A stretch of DNA of 64,000 nt from Lineus longissimus (GCF_910592395.1 NC_088323.1:6140001-6204000), one strand, 5' to 3'; shown: positions 31,701 to 44,290, counted from the first letter of the stretch. The notes: generated by a model from the sequence alone, not told the origin. Made by a program: numbers and translations.

Positions 31701-33336
31701 TTGAAAACTTGTATTTCTCCTGTAACATTGTTACTTTGTATCATCTTGTTTCCCCATAAACCAACATTATGGACAAAACCAAGTCCGAGTGTAGAAAGGT
31801 TCATGTCTTGCTGGAGGATGGACATAGTGAAGTGTAAATGTCATCCCATGCTGCCCTACTATACAGTAACTCGAACAAGCTCAGAAGGGCATTGGGCGGA
31901 TCCATGATATGGCTAGGGGAAATACTTCAATGAATGGTCTGTGAGTGGGAGTTACAAACAAAAGGTTTCTTTGGTAATATTCCGAGAAAGAATCCTGCAG
32001 CAGACGAGTCTGGAAGCTTTGAGAAACAGCTCGTTATGTTCTTCAGACCAGTTTACTCGATTTTATTCAATTCTGCTCTCTAGAAAGGTTACAGAAAGGT
32101 TTCCGCAGGTCAAGCCTATGGATATCTTTTCAATGATCTGGTACTGATAATGAGGAAAAAGTCTTGAGAACCAGGCTTTTATTGGTGAAAAATGGATATG
32201 ATAAGGTTTTCAATGATCCTTTGCTTTATCATTTCATTTCATTTCGTCAAATTTCTGAAGATTTTGATTCTTGTAAAGGTCAGATTTCAATAGACTTGAC
32301 AAATTATTAAGAATTGACTTGAAAGGACATGTATTCAGTCCTAGCGTTGTTACTCCTGAGCAAATCTTTGACATTTAGCATTATGCTGGGTGTGAAGGTG
32401 TAATCTTATCTTGCTCATTACTGCTCCTGTAACTGTTGTAATGAGGCTGTCTGCTTGGTCGATTCTTACGTTAGTCAGACAGAAATGTCTACAAAACAGT
32501 TTGAGATGCTTGTCTAATCCCACAAGGTAAGTGAACTAGCTTAAATGCTATCATCCGTTAGAAGTTTAGTGTCCGATTTTTAAAATGTTCATTGAGGATT
32601 TTGAGAAAATTTGAGATAAGGTTTTCTTTATATCAGCATTTTAGCATCACCAGCATTTATCTACTGAATAGACCAGTTCAGGGCCAAAGGTTTACACTTG
32701 AAGACCTTGTGGTTGGCCCACAATTAGCATACCCTGAAATATTATTTCTTGCAAAATGTATTGACTGCCAAATGATGTCCACCCAAAAAAAATCCTACAT
32801 TTGTCCTTAGCATCTCTGTCGGCAATTTTGATGTAGTTAACTTTGGCCAGAATGTACATAAATATAGTCGGCCTAAAAAGTGCTGATGATATGATGTCCA
32901 GACTGAAAAATACTCTTCCCCACTATGAAAAAGTGACATGCCTGGCAAAAGTCTTTCAGGTCATTCTACGATGTCAATAAAACTTGGCTCCATGTCAGAT
33001 TGGCAAAAAGACTATCGGGTTGCTCCCGGATGCCAATAAAACTGGGCTCCAAATCAATACCCATTCTAGCTGCTTGCCCTAAAACACCGCAAAAAGCTAC
33101 TAGCCATGTTTTCTACATTATTACATTTCTTCGATTTTTTTGTGGTTTTGCAGGTTTCCATGGTAGGCAACCACATTTTATGAAGATACAAGACATTTGG
33201 AGGATTTAGATTGAGCAGAATGTTCATGAGAAGGAGGTGTCTATTTTGTTTGTCACCAGAAGGAGTCAAATTGGAAAAGGTTACCGCATGGAAGATGGAG
33301 TAATTGTGACCTTATCGTTTTGACCAAACCCAGTGG
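28713..33336. other. No confident gene
   Basis: It holds a poly-C tract and a minor exon-like context ending at a strong donor-like AAG-GTAAGTGA at 32526, preceded by a 28-codon frame. Nothing else is recognised. Confidence 0.3.
30391..30417 (+). repeat. Poly-C tract
   Basis: A run of C with one T. One of several C/G homopolymers in the window. Confidence 0.95.
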
Positions 33337-33800
33337 ATTGGATTCATTGCTGTGAGTTGCTGTACTGGATTAACTGTGTAGGATATAGTCATATTGGATA
33401 ACGCTATGATATTGCAAAAGACACCAGCCATTAGAGGGAAGTATAACCAGGCAGACTGGTAAAAGGACAGTTGATCTGGCATTTGTAATCGAAGAGGTCT
33501 TGTTGGGAAGGTTGTTGTATGGATGATCAGGTAGTTGTGTTCTTATCATGATGAGGAGAGCTTGATTGGATTCGGTGCCCTGACTGGCTATGTTGGATAC
33601 AGCAATATTGTGGTAACGTTATCATATTGCAAAAGGGAGTCTAAGGATGATTGCAGGGGATACACAGCACAGTGGTTGTCCATATTATGGTGAAGTTATC
33701 CTATCGGAAAAGAAAGCCTTAGGATTCTTGCAGGGAATACGCACTAGAAACGTCCATATTGTGGCCAAAGTGACAGCTAGACAGGATTAAAACCAAAGAG
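33337..33800 (+). repeat. Diverged tandem repeats upstream of the plus-strand LRR-Ig gene
   Basis: Two segments about 225 bp apart share TTGGATTC, GGATAYAGYMATATTG, AACGYTATSATATTGCAAAAG. Further partial echoes (CATATTATGGTGAAGTTATC, TTGCAGGGRATAC) follow. The array ends about 200 bp before the ATG, in the promoter or 5' UTR region. Confidence 0.55.
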
Positions 33801-34005
33801 ACCTTGGGTCGTGGGAAATTAATGAATTAGTTTCTGAGTGAAATTTGTGGATACTTAAGCCTGTTTAAGACACCTGTTTCATTCGAGGAGAGTGCATGTC
33901 ATCAAGAGTTTTAGTTGGCTTCAGTTATGGCCCATCGATCCTGAATTTGGTAGATGAAAATGGAATTTATTCATTAATTTAGCTGCTCCTGTATCAAGTA
34001 TCACA

Positions 34006-35880
34006 ATGTTCAGACTCGACTGCCAGGCCGTGTTCTCCATTACTGGTTTTATCATATCGGTGCTAATATCACTCGTGGCATCCGACAGCTGTCCAGAAAC
34101 GTGTCGATGTCAATCGACTCGTGTAAATTGTTCCACACCATTTACTAGCGCCCTTCTGAGACAAACATTAGAATCATTATCAGAACAAACGACAGTATTA
34201 TCAATAGTGTACACATCGAGCATTCTCCCAGCGTATCTTTTCTATCGATTGTCATTGTTACGGAAGCTGGAGATTCGGGGCGATCAGAATTTTCATACGC
34301 TGCACAAAGATTCATTTACAGGATTATATAACTTAAGAAAGCTGATCATAGTTGACACTAACATCAAAACACTGCCAGCAGATTTTGTTATGCCATTAAT
34401 TAAATTACGCCACATAGATATTAGTCGGAATAAACTTGGTAATTTGATCGATAATACGTTTTTCTGGTCTTCCAAGAATATTACATATTTAGACATGTCC
34501 AGAAACGAACTTTCTAATCTACCTTGGGGAATATTCCGGCACGTCCCAAATATTGAGACGCTGCATTTGGGCGAAAACAATCTTGGGAGACTAGATGTTG
34601 ATTTTTCCACAGCATCGAAACTCCAAAAGTTATATTTAGAAAATTCCAACCTCACGCAACTCGGAGAGAGGACTTTCATTGGATTAACAAGCCTAAATAT
34701 TCTGGTGTTGAAAAATAATCAAAAGCTTGTAGAAATATCACAGACAGCATTCGAACCGCTAGAAAATTTGCGCACACTTCAATTAGAAAATGGCAGCTAT
34801 TTGAATTTAGTGTCGGAAATGTTTCTGGGTTTGTCCAAGTTGACGCATTTGTATCTGAGCTCAGGGTTTAGGAATACGATACTCCCGTTCAAAGTGTTCA
34901 ATGGTCTGAAGTCGTTGCGGACTCTGGACTTGAGTTTTACAAACCTGACCACGATTACAAGTGATGACTTGGAACCAATTGCAGAATCAGTCCAAAACCT
35001 TAATCTTAGCCACACAGACATGAAAATACTTGAAAATAATACATTCTCGGATTGTGTTCAATTGAAGGAACTTAACTTAAGTAATGCCTCAAATTCGAAA
35101 GGAGTTGGCACATTTGAGGCTGAGACCTTTGGTGGCCTATCCAATTTAACTAAATTAGACATAGGCCAAAACAGTTTTCAGACACTGTCCTATCCATTCA
35201 TACAGATCCTTACTCCCCTAAAAAGTGCCACGATATTTGCAAATAGCGACAATTTGACCTGTGATTGTGGTGTGTTGCCCTTTGTCAAATGGCTTACTTC
35301 AAATTCGATCGATATCAGGATGAAATGTCTGCGACCAAGCTGGGTCTACTCACATGATATCAAGACCCTGAATGCCCAAACTCTGCGATGTGTAAAACCG
35401 GACGGGTACGAAAACACCCTTATCCTTGAGCAAGACGGTGTGGGTAAAACAGTTACCGTCTCGTGCATTGCATATGGCTACCATGACTACCCCAATGTTT
35501 CATATACCGTAACTGGTAATCCATTAGTCAAGGACAAAACAGACGAATTCCGCAATCTCCGAATTGACGACAACTTAAACCAATATGTCACCAATCTAAC
35601 TTTCAAAATTCATGGCTTTAAACCGGAAAATAGTGGATCTATCCATTGTATTGCTTCAAATGAGTTCGGGAACACATCATGGGAAATGAAGATTGCGTAT
35701 GAAAACAAACAACACCCGAAAGCGATTATTGTTCCGTGGGCGATAGTTGTTATTGTATTGGCTGTGGTTGTCACAGTGACCGTTGTGGTTTGTTGGTGTA
35801 TAAGACGTACGAAGGAACCAGATGAGTTGAATGAAGATGAGGATGACGAGGATGAGTTTTCACCATCAGACGAATTCTAA
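34006..35880 (+). CDS. LRR-Ig type I membrane receptor with acidic tail
   Basis: Single-exon frame of 624 residues; ATG with A at -3. Signal peptide about 1-27. LRR N-cap C29, C33, C35, C42 (CPETCRC). LRRs cover about 65-412, roughly twelve to fourteen repeats of LxxLxLxxNxLxxL form. The C-cap starts at DNLTCDCG (C419, C421, C441, C462). One Ig domain at about 470-565 has the canonical pair C487 (VTVSC) and C548 (SGSIHC). The transmembrane helix is about 575-597. The tail is short and very acidic (DELNEDEDDEDE), with no tyrosine motif. This is the layout of LRRIG proteins such as LINGO, LRIG and Amigo families, but I cannot assign an orthologue. Many N-glycosylation sequons are present. Role inferred: cell-surface recognition, adhesion or receptor modulation. 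Confidence 0.9.
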   Translation: MFRLDCQAVFSITGFIISVLISLVASDSCPETCRCQSTRVNCSTPFTSALLRQTLESLSEQTTVLSIVYTSSILPAYLFYRLSLLRKLEIRGDQNFHTLHKDSFTGLYNLRKLIIVDTNIKTLPADFVMPLIKLRHIDISRNKLGNLIDNTFFWSSKNITYLDMSRNELSNLPWGIFRHVPNIETLHLGENNLGRLDVDFSTASKLQKLYLENSNLTQLGERTFIGLTSLNILVLKNNQKLVEISQTAFEPLENLRTLQLENGSYLNLVSEMFLGLSKLTHLYLSSGFRNTILPFKVFNGLKSLRTLDLSFTNLTTITSDDLEPIAESVQNLNLSHTDMKILENNTFSDCVQLKELNLSNASNSKGVGTFEAETFGGLSNLTKLDIGQNSFQTLSYPFIQILTPLKSATIFANSDNLTCDCGVLPFVKWLTSNSIDIRMKCLRPSWVYSHDIKTLNAQTLRCVKPDGYENTLILEQDGVGKTVTVSCIAYGYHDYPNVSYTVTGNPLVKDKTDEFRNLRIDDNLNQYVTNLTFKIHGFKPENSGSIHCIASNEFGNTSWEMKIAYENKQHPKAIIVPWAIVVIVLAVVVTVTVVVCWCIRRTKEPDELNEDEDDEDEFSPSDEF

Positions 35881-36042
35881 AATGTCCGATCCATCTGAAA
35901 AAGGCATATCTGTTGGTGGTCACAGTTTGTTAGTATCTACCCTTTCCTTATGGCATGACATTTTGAAGGTTATCTCGACGACTAATGTCATCAAGTTCGT
36001 ACAGAAACTAAGTTTCGTCTTGCCAGTATTGTTACTGCAGAA

Positions 36043-36208
36043 ATTGGTATAAGTGGCCACCCCGGGAAATCAGAGTATGCCTTAATTCTGATTTATACAT
36101 TGTAAGACAAAGTTAAGAAAGCCAATGAATTTGAGACTGCCGTGCAGTGTATAAATTGAAATATGGGCATGTTCTGATTTCCCTAGGCAGCCATTTATTT
36201 CTTCCAAT
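36043..36208. mobile_element. Foldback MITE, family B, copy 2
   Basis: ATTGGTATAAGTGGCC followed by GGGAAATCAGA is mirrored by TCTGATTTCCCT and GCCATTTATTTCTTCCAAT. It matches the copy at 1043-1214 in ends and length. It lies about 160 bp after the stop of the LRR-Ig gene, so it may fall in that gene's 3' UTR. Confidence 0.7.
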
Positions 36209-38681
36209 TTCACCAGTATATGAGTTTACCAATAGAGATTTATATGCCACGAGCATATATAAGATAAACCATGTCCTAAAAGGTATTTGAATTTCTGCTA
36301 TTAAAATACTCTTTCATCATGGTTCACTTCATTTAAAGGGACACGAATGACAGTGGATTAAGGAGGGGAAGGATGCCCCTAGTCACCACCTTGTATCATT
36401 TGTGTGCACAACTCAATCTAAAATTACCTCCCCAGTGTTATTGAGGTGTGGTTTTGCAAATGGCTTTCATATTTCTGGTGGGCACTGAGATATTTTGTTC
36501 TTGTGTACAGTTTAAGTTTCAGCTGAATAATTTTCTAATGATCCTGTTTGAAAAAGGTACAATCCTACTGGAAGCCATTTCATTTGAGAAACGAAAATAT
36601 CTCGCACCCTTCTTGTGGCTTCAATGGAAAATCCATGGGACAAGGTTATCCACTTCTTGTTTCTAAGCACATTTCATCTTAACATAACAAGACTATTGTT
36701 GGTAGTCTTATTGCTGTAAACCTTCAATAATACCCAGCATCACAATGACAAACATGTCAATTACATTCAGCCCATGAAGTCTACGATTTCTTATGAGATA
36801 TGCATTTCCATGACAATTGCTACAGATGAAGAATCGGCTGGTTATCTCCAGATCTGTAGAATTATTAAATTTGATTCTTTATGGTCAGCACACCCCAAGA
36901 CTGTTTTCTCAAGTTATTTTTTATGGTTAGACCTGTTTGATTACATGTCTTAGGCCCCTTGTTGTTGAATCTAATTTCATTTTGAGACTGTCACTCGCCA
37001 GTCTTGCGAAATTTTTCATTAATTAGCGTTCAGTTTTTTATGAGACCTACTTCTAATGAATCTTGACATCAAGGCGCATAGCTGTAATCCATGAAAAGAT
37101 TTCCTCCTACCACTACCCCTCCCGAAAATGCAAAAAAATAACAGGGTAGGAAACTGTGGCAGGGGAAAGTTGCATGTGTCTTGGTGCTGTGGCCAAGATT
37201 TTGACATCACATGGATTACAGATGGTCTGTTGCAATGACGTTATGGATGTTTTCCCATGTCATCCAATGCATTTAGCATGACGCTTCTGCAAATTCCTGC
37301 CTTTTCTCGAGCAGCCTTGCCAGAATGAAGTTTTCGACTTCCTTTAGAGGTAGGTCTTATAAAAAGTGGATTGAAATCATCAATATGAGTGCGATATGAA
37401 ATGCTTCTCGACAATGCTGAGCAAACTTTAATGATATCTTCATTAAAGTCATTTTACTGTAGCACCAAGTATAGATTAAATCCACACTCGACAGCACCTA
37501 TAACATATGGATAAACATTAGAATCAGACATTGATGAACATGAGGTTTCTTCCACAACTAAATTTGCTTCACTTTTGGCTGTATATATCGAAACTATTGA
37601 ACCATTCTGAGTTATAGAAACCCTGGGCTGAGTTGTTAAAAATGTGTTAGATGTAATTGTCTTATTGCAAAAGCTTTTTTGTGGGATTATCTGAAAAACA
37701 TAATGTCTTCAAGGATATACTTAACATGAGTGTAAAGGATAACATGAACTTCGTTCTTTTGAACAACAGGGACTAGAATAGTGTAAATTAGTCTGCAAAA
37801 GCTTGTCCATAGAACAGTAAACACTTTGTGAATGGCAGCCTTATGTGTATGTATGTATACATTCAATGAAATCAACAACACAAAAATATTCGTACACATT
37901 AAATGAAATCCAACTGGCATTATTGTGGAATTTTTGTGATTGTGTGATTCGAATTTTGAAAGAAATTTTTATTTTTCTTATGATTTTCATATAATCAAAT
38001 TTGTTGACATTGTTGTCTCACTGCATTAATTAGTTGGTCTGGTTCGTCAATCAACTTGATGCTAATGCTTTGAAAAATAAGAATTTCACCTTTATCTTTG
38101 TTCTCAAATATATGAATAGACTGCCTGATTACGCCTCCAGCAACATGACAAATAAGACTGACCAAATCACATCTTACCCCAATCTATATTACTCATTAAA
38201 GAGGCAAGATTTTCATGTCAGTGATCGCCTATGACGCCATCGTATCGACTAATCACGATTGGCTTGAGTGTCAAGATGTCCAAATGCAGATCATGCTTTT
38301 ATTCTGAGTTGTTTAACAGTTTGTCTGGAGCCAGAACAAAATTTGCTGATTGCTGGTTCATTTTGGCTCATTCGGGCAGTTAATTTCTAATGACCAGTTC
38401 GTAGATTTTGTGTTTGGGTGTCCATAGATGTAGAGTGGCCACATAAGTTGCTTTTCATCATTTTACAGTGCCACCAATAGTTGATTGAGGAACCGAACAA
38501 AACACAAAAGTTATAATTGTTATAAACACTGTTTGTTGAGTAGATAAGGCTTTAGTCAGAATCTAGAATGAGAAAATAGTTTTGTATTTGGTAGAAGATT
38601 AATAAAAGTTGTTTGTGGTTGTCATATCTTCGTCTTGAATGATTTAAATCTTTCTAATGGCTTTTATTGCAGTTACTATAA
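36209..38681. other. No gene recognised
   Basis: 3' flank of the plus-strand LRR-Ig gene, then unique-looking A+T-rich DNA. No coding or RNA feature seen. Confidence 0.35.
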
Positions 38682-38703
38682 CCCCCCCCCCCCCCCCCGC
38701 CCC
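38682..38703 (+). repeat. Poly-C tract
   Basis: Seventeen C residues, one G, then four C residues. Confidence 0.95.
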
Positions 38704-38778
38704 AGATTCAGGTAATCTAACAAGAACTGTCTGTGTCTTCTGACTGTTGAGGTATGGGGAGAACAACAGCTCCGAGAT

Positions 38779-38960
38779 GTCGGATTGGCACAGTGGAAAC
38801 ATCAGCGTCTATCAACTCTATGGTCCCGGGTTGGATTCCCGGTAGGTCCTGGTTTAAGCAGAGAGGGTGACTCTCTTTCACAGGATACGTTTCCTTCAGG
38901 ATCTCAAGGTGCCCCTTTCTTTCTTTACATTTATAGCGCTTTTCTTTACTTTACTTTATA
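38779..38960 (+). mobile_element. tRNA-derived SINE-like relic
   Basis: An A-box-like TGGCACAGTGG (38786) and a B-box-like GGTTGGATTCC (38829) are correctly spaced for an RNA polymerase III internal promoter. CCGGG and CCCGG flank the TTGGATT loop and form a T-arm. The seven bases 5' of the A box do not pair with those 3' of the T-arm, so it is not a functional tRNA. An unrelated body with CTTTCTTT-rich sequence follows. The 3' limit is approximate. Confidence 0.6.
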
Positions 38961-41579
38961 AATATTCTTTACAAAGCTAATCATGTCATAGTTAAAGCTC
39001 AGTTCTCAACTAAGTATTTCGAACCGACTGTGGAAGTTGTGAACGGACAAATGATGTCTAAATCTGTGCAAAGGGATAGAAAAGAAACGTCAGAGACAAA
39101 AATTTATTAAAGTGATGTTCTGTCCTTTGGCATCTATTAACAATTCTAACTCAGCTTAAGACAAACATACCAATTATAGAATGAAGTAGCTCAAAATTTG
39201 TATTCATCAGCTGCTTTAACAATACTGTTCACTAATGGAATATTGGGTTGGGCATCATTATCACTAGCTTTTATTTTGATAGTCTCCGAAGAATATATCT
39301 GGAGCTGCATGTTCAAAGTTCAGCAAAGACTTGAAAAGTCTCATGCAGTTGACTTGTAATGAGACCCTACTCGTGTCACCTTGATCTCATCGTGATGGAA
39401 CAGGTGATGAAAAAACAAGCTCTCGTTACTTTGGTAATGTTAAGATTGTTTTTGTAATAGAGCACTCTCTAGGTGACAGGTGTGTGTTCATCTTCTACCA
39501 TAGGTTGATAGAACAGAGGCTGCCAACTCCTGACAAAGTTTGGCTAAGAACCTTTCACCCATGAGTCCACTGAACTGTCCAACTATTGGCAGTCTTTGCA
39601 ACACAACCCTACCCTCCAGGGGTGTCAGGAAGGATGAAAAACGTGCACCGTTCACTTGTGATGAGATCATAGCCTCTTGCATGATCTTGCTATTAACTGC
39701 CGAGCTTTTTCTGGTAACAGCCGCTCTTGTCATCGTCTTCGCATCATAATCAAAGTGTAGATGAAAAAAACCTCTTCATGACTCGGGTTAAACGTAGGGA
39801 ATCTTTCGCAATACTACACTTTATGGTGATGTAGGTGTTTTCATCCTCTCATAGGTCAAACAGTTTAAACTTCCTTCAAGGGGAATTGTGGGGGAAATTC
39901 CTAAATCATTTGGTGGAAGTTCTGAAGTGCGTCAACGGTATCGGGCCAAGTGCGTAGAAGTGGTGTCGATCATAAAATAGCAGATCACAGTGACAAAAAC
40001 AGCTCATTTGCAGGGTGTTTTATAAAGTTCAAAAGAGATGGCTGTTGGAGATCAACTGTGATAAAATTAGGGAGCTTACCACTTTGATCCTCCTACATGA
40101 ACAGCCGTTGATCCAGAATATTTTTTCCATGATGCTTGCAACTGATTTAGATCCACTTTGAGGCACTAGGTGAGACGTGTGTGACGGTTGAGACGTGTGT
40201 GATATGAAATAAGGGAGTCTCCCCTTTGACCATCAAGGTGACCTGCCATTGATTGAATGTAATTGGCTCCTTGGATAATTTAAGCAGACTGGTTTAGATG
40301 AGGCAGAACTGAGACTTGTCTCTAGCGTAGTTTCACTGATATAAGACCATTTCTGCATATATGGGGGGACATTCGAAGCCATCAATATCATCTCTACATC
40401 GACTGTAGCAGAAAAAAAGTCATCAGTAGGGAGAGGCAGATTTTTCCCCCTTAATCTTTGTTATCCTTTGGCCTTGGCTATTTTTTTTTCTCAAAGCTAT
40501 CAACGCTGCAGACAGGGATCTAAAGGTCACTGCTTGCTTTGTACAAAGATATACTTGAGGATGGGGATGAGGAGGAAGGCATGTTGAAAGAACCTTACTT
40601 GCCCCTGGGGACAAAATGAAGGAAAGACATTAATGTGCCTTTACACATTATTCATTATTCTTTAATCTTTTAGAACCTGAAGAGCTTTCTTAGCATTGTC
40701 ATTTACTTTAAATCTTTCAGTTCTTAGAGAGCTTTCCAACTATTGGTCGCGTTACTACCATACATCTGGGGCAGATGAAACGGATTATTGTTGTCAGTAT
40801 ACATCAGTTTTAGATGACCTCTTGTGCTTCTCACAAGTCAAGACATGATTCATTAGAGGAAAAAATTCAATCAGAACAGTTTGAATGACTTTCGGCCAAA
40901 CCTCTCACTAACCAACATTGGCACCAATCTTGTCACTTACCACACCAGGGGAGATTTTTCTGCTTATTCGGAGTCTGACTCTCTTGAATTGGGCTGTCTT
41001 TGACCTCATGTGATAGCGGAATTTCGCAGAGGAGCTAATCTAATCAGTGGACAGACCGGTCCGAATTACCTATTCTTTCGCTCAAGGATGCTGGCTATGT
41101 CACTTTCATGGTCAATCAAGTTTGAGGTAATCCTGTTTGTGGTATTATGTGATAACCAGAGTTAGGTGAAGGATGAATTCAATCGGGGCTGGTGTGATGA
41201 CATTTAACCCCTCTGCTGTCAAGGCCAGTGGAATGCTCTGTACCACAATAGCACCCTCTACTCTTTAGAACGTCAGTGAACACAAGGGTGGCAAAAGTGT
41301 TGAGCCAAACCTCTGGCCGATTAGACAATCCCAAACATGTCGAAAGGCAATTACCTTTCTCATGCGAAAACCCCAATGAACCAGTTTTGTTTCTCCTCGA
41401 ATCCTCCCCCTTTTCTCTCAAAGAAGAGAAAGGGATAATATGGTGAACAGCAGTATATGTTTTAAGTAAATAAGGGTCTTAATTTTTACCTTCACCCAAA
41501 ACTAAATCAGCTAAGTCTTTGGGAACGTTTGAGATGGTCTCTTAACTCTACGACATTGGGCACCACACCATTCTTGTCA
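38961..41579. other. No confident gene
   Basis: Overlapping open frames of about 70-80 codons occur on both strands at 39488-39749, but none has a recognisable domain. Nothing else is seen. Confidence 0.35.
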
Positions 41580-42500
41580 CATATACAGTGTGATTGGATC
41601 AGCTGAAGTGTGTGCGTTCTGATTAGGATTATCTCCGTCCCTCATTTGAGTCCGCTTCCAAGTGGTTTCCTCAACCTTGGGAGGTTTGGTGTGGATATTT
41701 ATCTGTCCAGATGTGGTCAAGCACGCCCAAATAGTAAATAGCTTGATCTTGCAAGGAAATTGACAATGTATTCCACTTAGATTGAAGGTGTGTCTCACTG
41801 ATGATTAGGACACTGGTTTTATCTCTGTCTCCCATTCGTGTAGGCTTCCAACATGTTTCCTCGAGCGTGGAGATAGATTTGGTCAAAATATATTCATCCA
41901 CCACAAGAAGTCACGCAAGGTCCGAAAGTTAATAGCATAAAATCACAAGGAAATTGGCACTGATTAGGGTACTGGCAGTAATCATCCTCCCTCATGGGCT
42001 TCTAAGCTGTTTCATAGGTTTGCTCAGGATACATTTATCTGTCAAGATGTCATCAAGCAGGGTAAGATAGTAAATAGCATGATCCTGTGAGGAAGTTGAC
42101 ACTGCATTCCACTTGGATCGCTGGAAGGTGTGCCGCACTGATTAGGGTACTGGCTGTAATCATCCTCCCTTGTTAGCTGGGGGTTCTGAGCTGTTTTCAT
42201 TGAGCTTAGGGGTTAGGTTTGGTCAGAATATATTTGTCGCGCCAGAAGTGGTCAAGCATGGCCAGATAGCTACAGCATGATCTCGCAGAGACATTGGCAC
42301 CATACGCCTTCTAAGCTGTTTGCTTGGGTGTGGGTGTAGCTTTTGTCAGAATACCAGATGTTGTCAAGCAGAGCCAGATAGTAAATAGCACAATCACACA
42401 AGGAAATTGACACTGAAATCCACTTCTCTCGAAGGTGAGCGGTACTCATTAGGACATTGGGAATAATCATCCTTTCGCATTAGCTGGGGGCTTCTGAGCT
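41580..42500 (+). repeat. Large degenerate tandem array (units ~110-200 bp)
   Basis: Recurring anchors are GATAGTAAATAGCA (near 41728, 42067 and 42375, with variants at 41926 and 42265), CAAGGAAATTGACACTG, CACTGATTAGGGTACTGG, ATCATCCTCCCT and TTCTRAGCTGTTT. Spacing alternates, so sub-blocks have been lost or gained. Short minus-strand frames here are artefacts of the array. Confidence 0.8.
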
Positions 42501-42789
42501 CTTTCCATGAATGCTTTGCTTTGTTTAGTCAGCTGATATCTTAGCCCTTGGCAATTCTTGATCACACGCCTAATCAGTTTCACAAGAAAGTAGACCGCCG
42601 CTGGCTATTACCATCATCGATAGTCAGAGAAATCATTCGCCGGTTCTACCAAATAATCAAAGAATAAAAGAAGATTCTCTTATGTAGCTGTCCCGCTTAT
42701 CTGATTAAAACTCCGATCATGGTGATTAAGAAAGCCTTATGGTCCAGCGGTTGAGGCATTCCTCTTTTCCTCTTTTCCACATTTGAATA

Positions 42790-43345
42790 CAGGACAGGCA
42801 CGGTAACCGGAAAAAAACGCCGACCGACCGACCGACCGACCGACTGACCTGCCAACCTACCGTCATAGTGCAGTATCCCTTTCGCTTCTCTATAGCACAT
42901 GTATCTGTGTAGTGCCCAGCGCAATGGACGTGATGGAGTCCGACGTGTCTGACAGCAGCATCTCCAGTCAATTATACCGGGAAAACGAGTTCACGCGGTA
43001 AGGAACTGATAACGATACTCTAAAGATATGCTTTGTCTACATGGTCGGTGGATATAAAAACATGATTTGGGCCTAATCTATGCACTGTAGTTTTTCTACT
43101 CGAGTGTCTCGACCGATGCAATGCATGAACTGCAACGCGCAACATGCATTTGTTGTCATTTGACCAGCGCACGTGCGCTTGTTTACAGTTTCATTTCACG
43201 TGACCTGCTATCGTGGATTGGATATATCACATTGACTTATGAGACCTGTGACTCAACTACGAAACTCCTTGGGTTGGTAGGTCGGAAGGTCGGTCGGTCA
43301 GTCGGTTGGTCGGTCGGTCGGCGTTTTTCCGGTTACCGACAGGCA
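42790..43345. repeat. Inverted repeat pair with (CCGA)n / (TCGG)n arms
   Basis: The left arm (42790-42862) has CGGTAACCGGAAAA, ACGCCGACC, then CCGA tandem units. The right arm (43270-43345) carries the complement, ending TTTTTCCGGTTACCG. About 410 bp separates the arms. The two arms could form a hairpin of about 70 bp or mark two oppositely oriented copies of one repeat. A weak tRNA-like A-box (TGGTCCAGCGG) precedes the left arm. Confidence 0.75.
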
Positions 43346-43954
43346 CAACTTGTACATAATGTATCGCTGGTAGTTGAACTGGTCAAAGACAATAGATTCA
43401 CGGCATGCCTGTCTTGTTATGATCCAGTGTAAGAAGGAGTGCCGGAAATTATTCCAGGCGCGTATCAATTTCTATGTGACATGCATGGTGGTGTAAGTGC
43501 AATGCTCATCATTGAGAGCCAACGGATGACATTGAACTGGTTGTGAAAAACTCAGCTACGTGTGGGTGGATGACAACAAAAGAGAATAATTTCTATTAAA
43601 ATGCCTACATTTATTCACGTTGGAAGCTTTTATTTTACAAGGGATAGCACCAGAGAAATTCGGTTTAATGTTTTGCAATGCTGAAAATACATTTAAGAAA
43701 TGGCAAGATTTTATGAGTAATGCTGAACTGAGAAAAAAGTGTGTCGTGAGCGCGTCCTCAACTTGCTGCCTAAATGATCAGATGAACATCTCGATAAAAC
43801 TTTATTTGCTAATCATAGAGTGGTTCAGAGTTAATCCGAGAATGAGATGATTTCTCTGGTTGTGGTCATCAAGGCAATTGTTTTGTATCATTTTTTCTGG
43901 ATATTGAAGACACACTGTTTCATTGCATTTCTGACTAAAGGCAATGTGAAATCC
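43346..43954. other. No gene recognised
   Basis: Nothing identified; small plus-strand frames have no recognisable content. Confidence 0.35.
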
Positions 43955-44290
43955 ATCGTCAAATTGCCATGTCATTCTTCTTCTTGAATCGAAATATGAA
44001 CCTCTCTAGTACACTACAGGTTATCCCATAAAGGTAATCATCGTGATAATGTTCTACCAAGTTCATACATGGTGCACCAAAAGCATTTACAGTAGCATTC
44101 TATAAGTTCACTATGATGTGTCCCGAGAGGCAGTCCTTAGAATGCTCCAGCCACCACATGCAGGATGTCCCAAAAACACTCATGATAATTTTCTACAGTG
44201 CACTACAGGGGTCCTATATGAGGTTATCATAATAATGTTCCAACCAGTACATTCAGGGTGTCCCAAAAGCATGCATATATTAAAGGGGTA
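43955..44290 (+). repeat. ~95-bp tandem repeat downstream of the minus-strand LRR-Ig gene
   Basis: Three diverged units are centred near 44050, 44141 and 44237. They share GTTCYAMCARGTWCAT, CAGGRTGTCCCAAAAGCA and a TGATAATNTTC block. Part of a preceding unit is visible from about 43955 (GTACACTACAGGTTATCC). Confidence 0.7.

Noticed and set aside
32441-32526. 28-codon frame from ATG ending at a consensus-like donor (AAG-GTAAGTGA), with a mitochondrial-presequence-like composition
   Set aside because: No acceptor-bounded partner exon could be identified and the piece is too short to judge; junction reads would be needed.
38779-38850. Possible tRNA gene
   Set aside because: A and B boxes and the T-arm are present, but the acceptor strands do not pair and a SINE-like body follows.
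39488-39749. Overlapping open frames on both strands
   Set aside because: Neither strand shows a recognisable domain or splice context; length is within chance.
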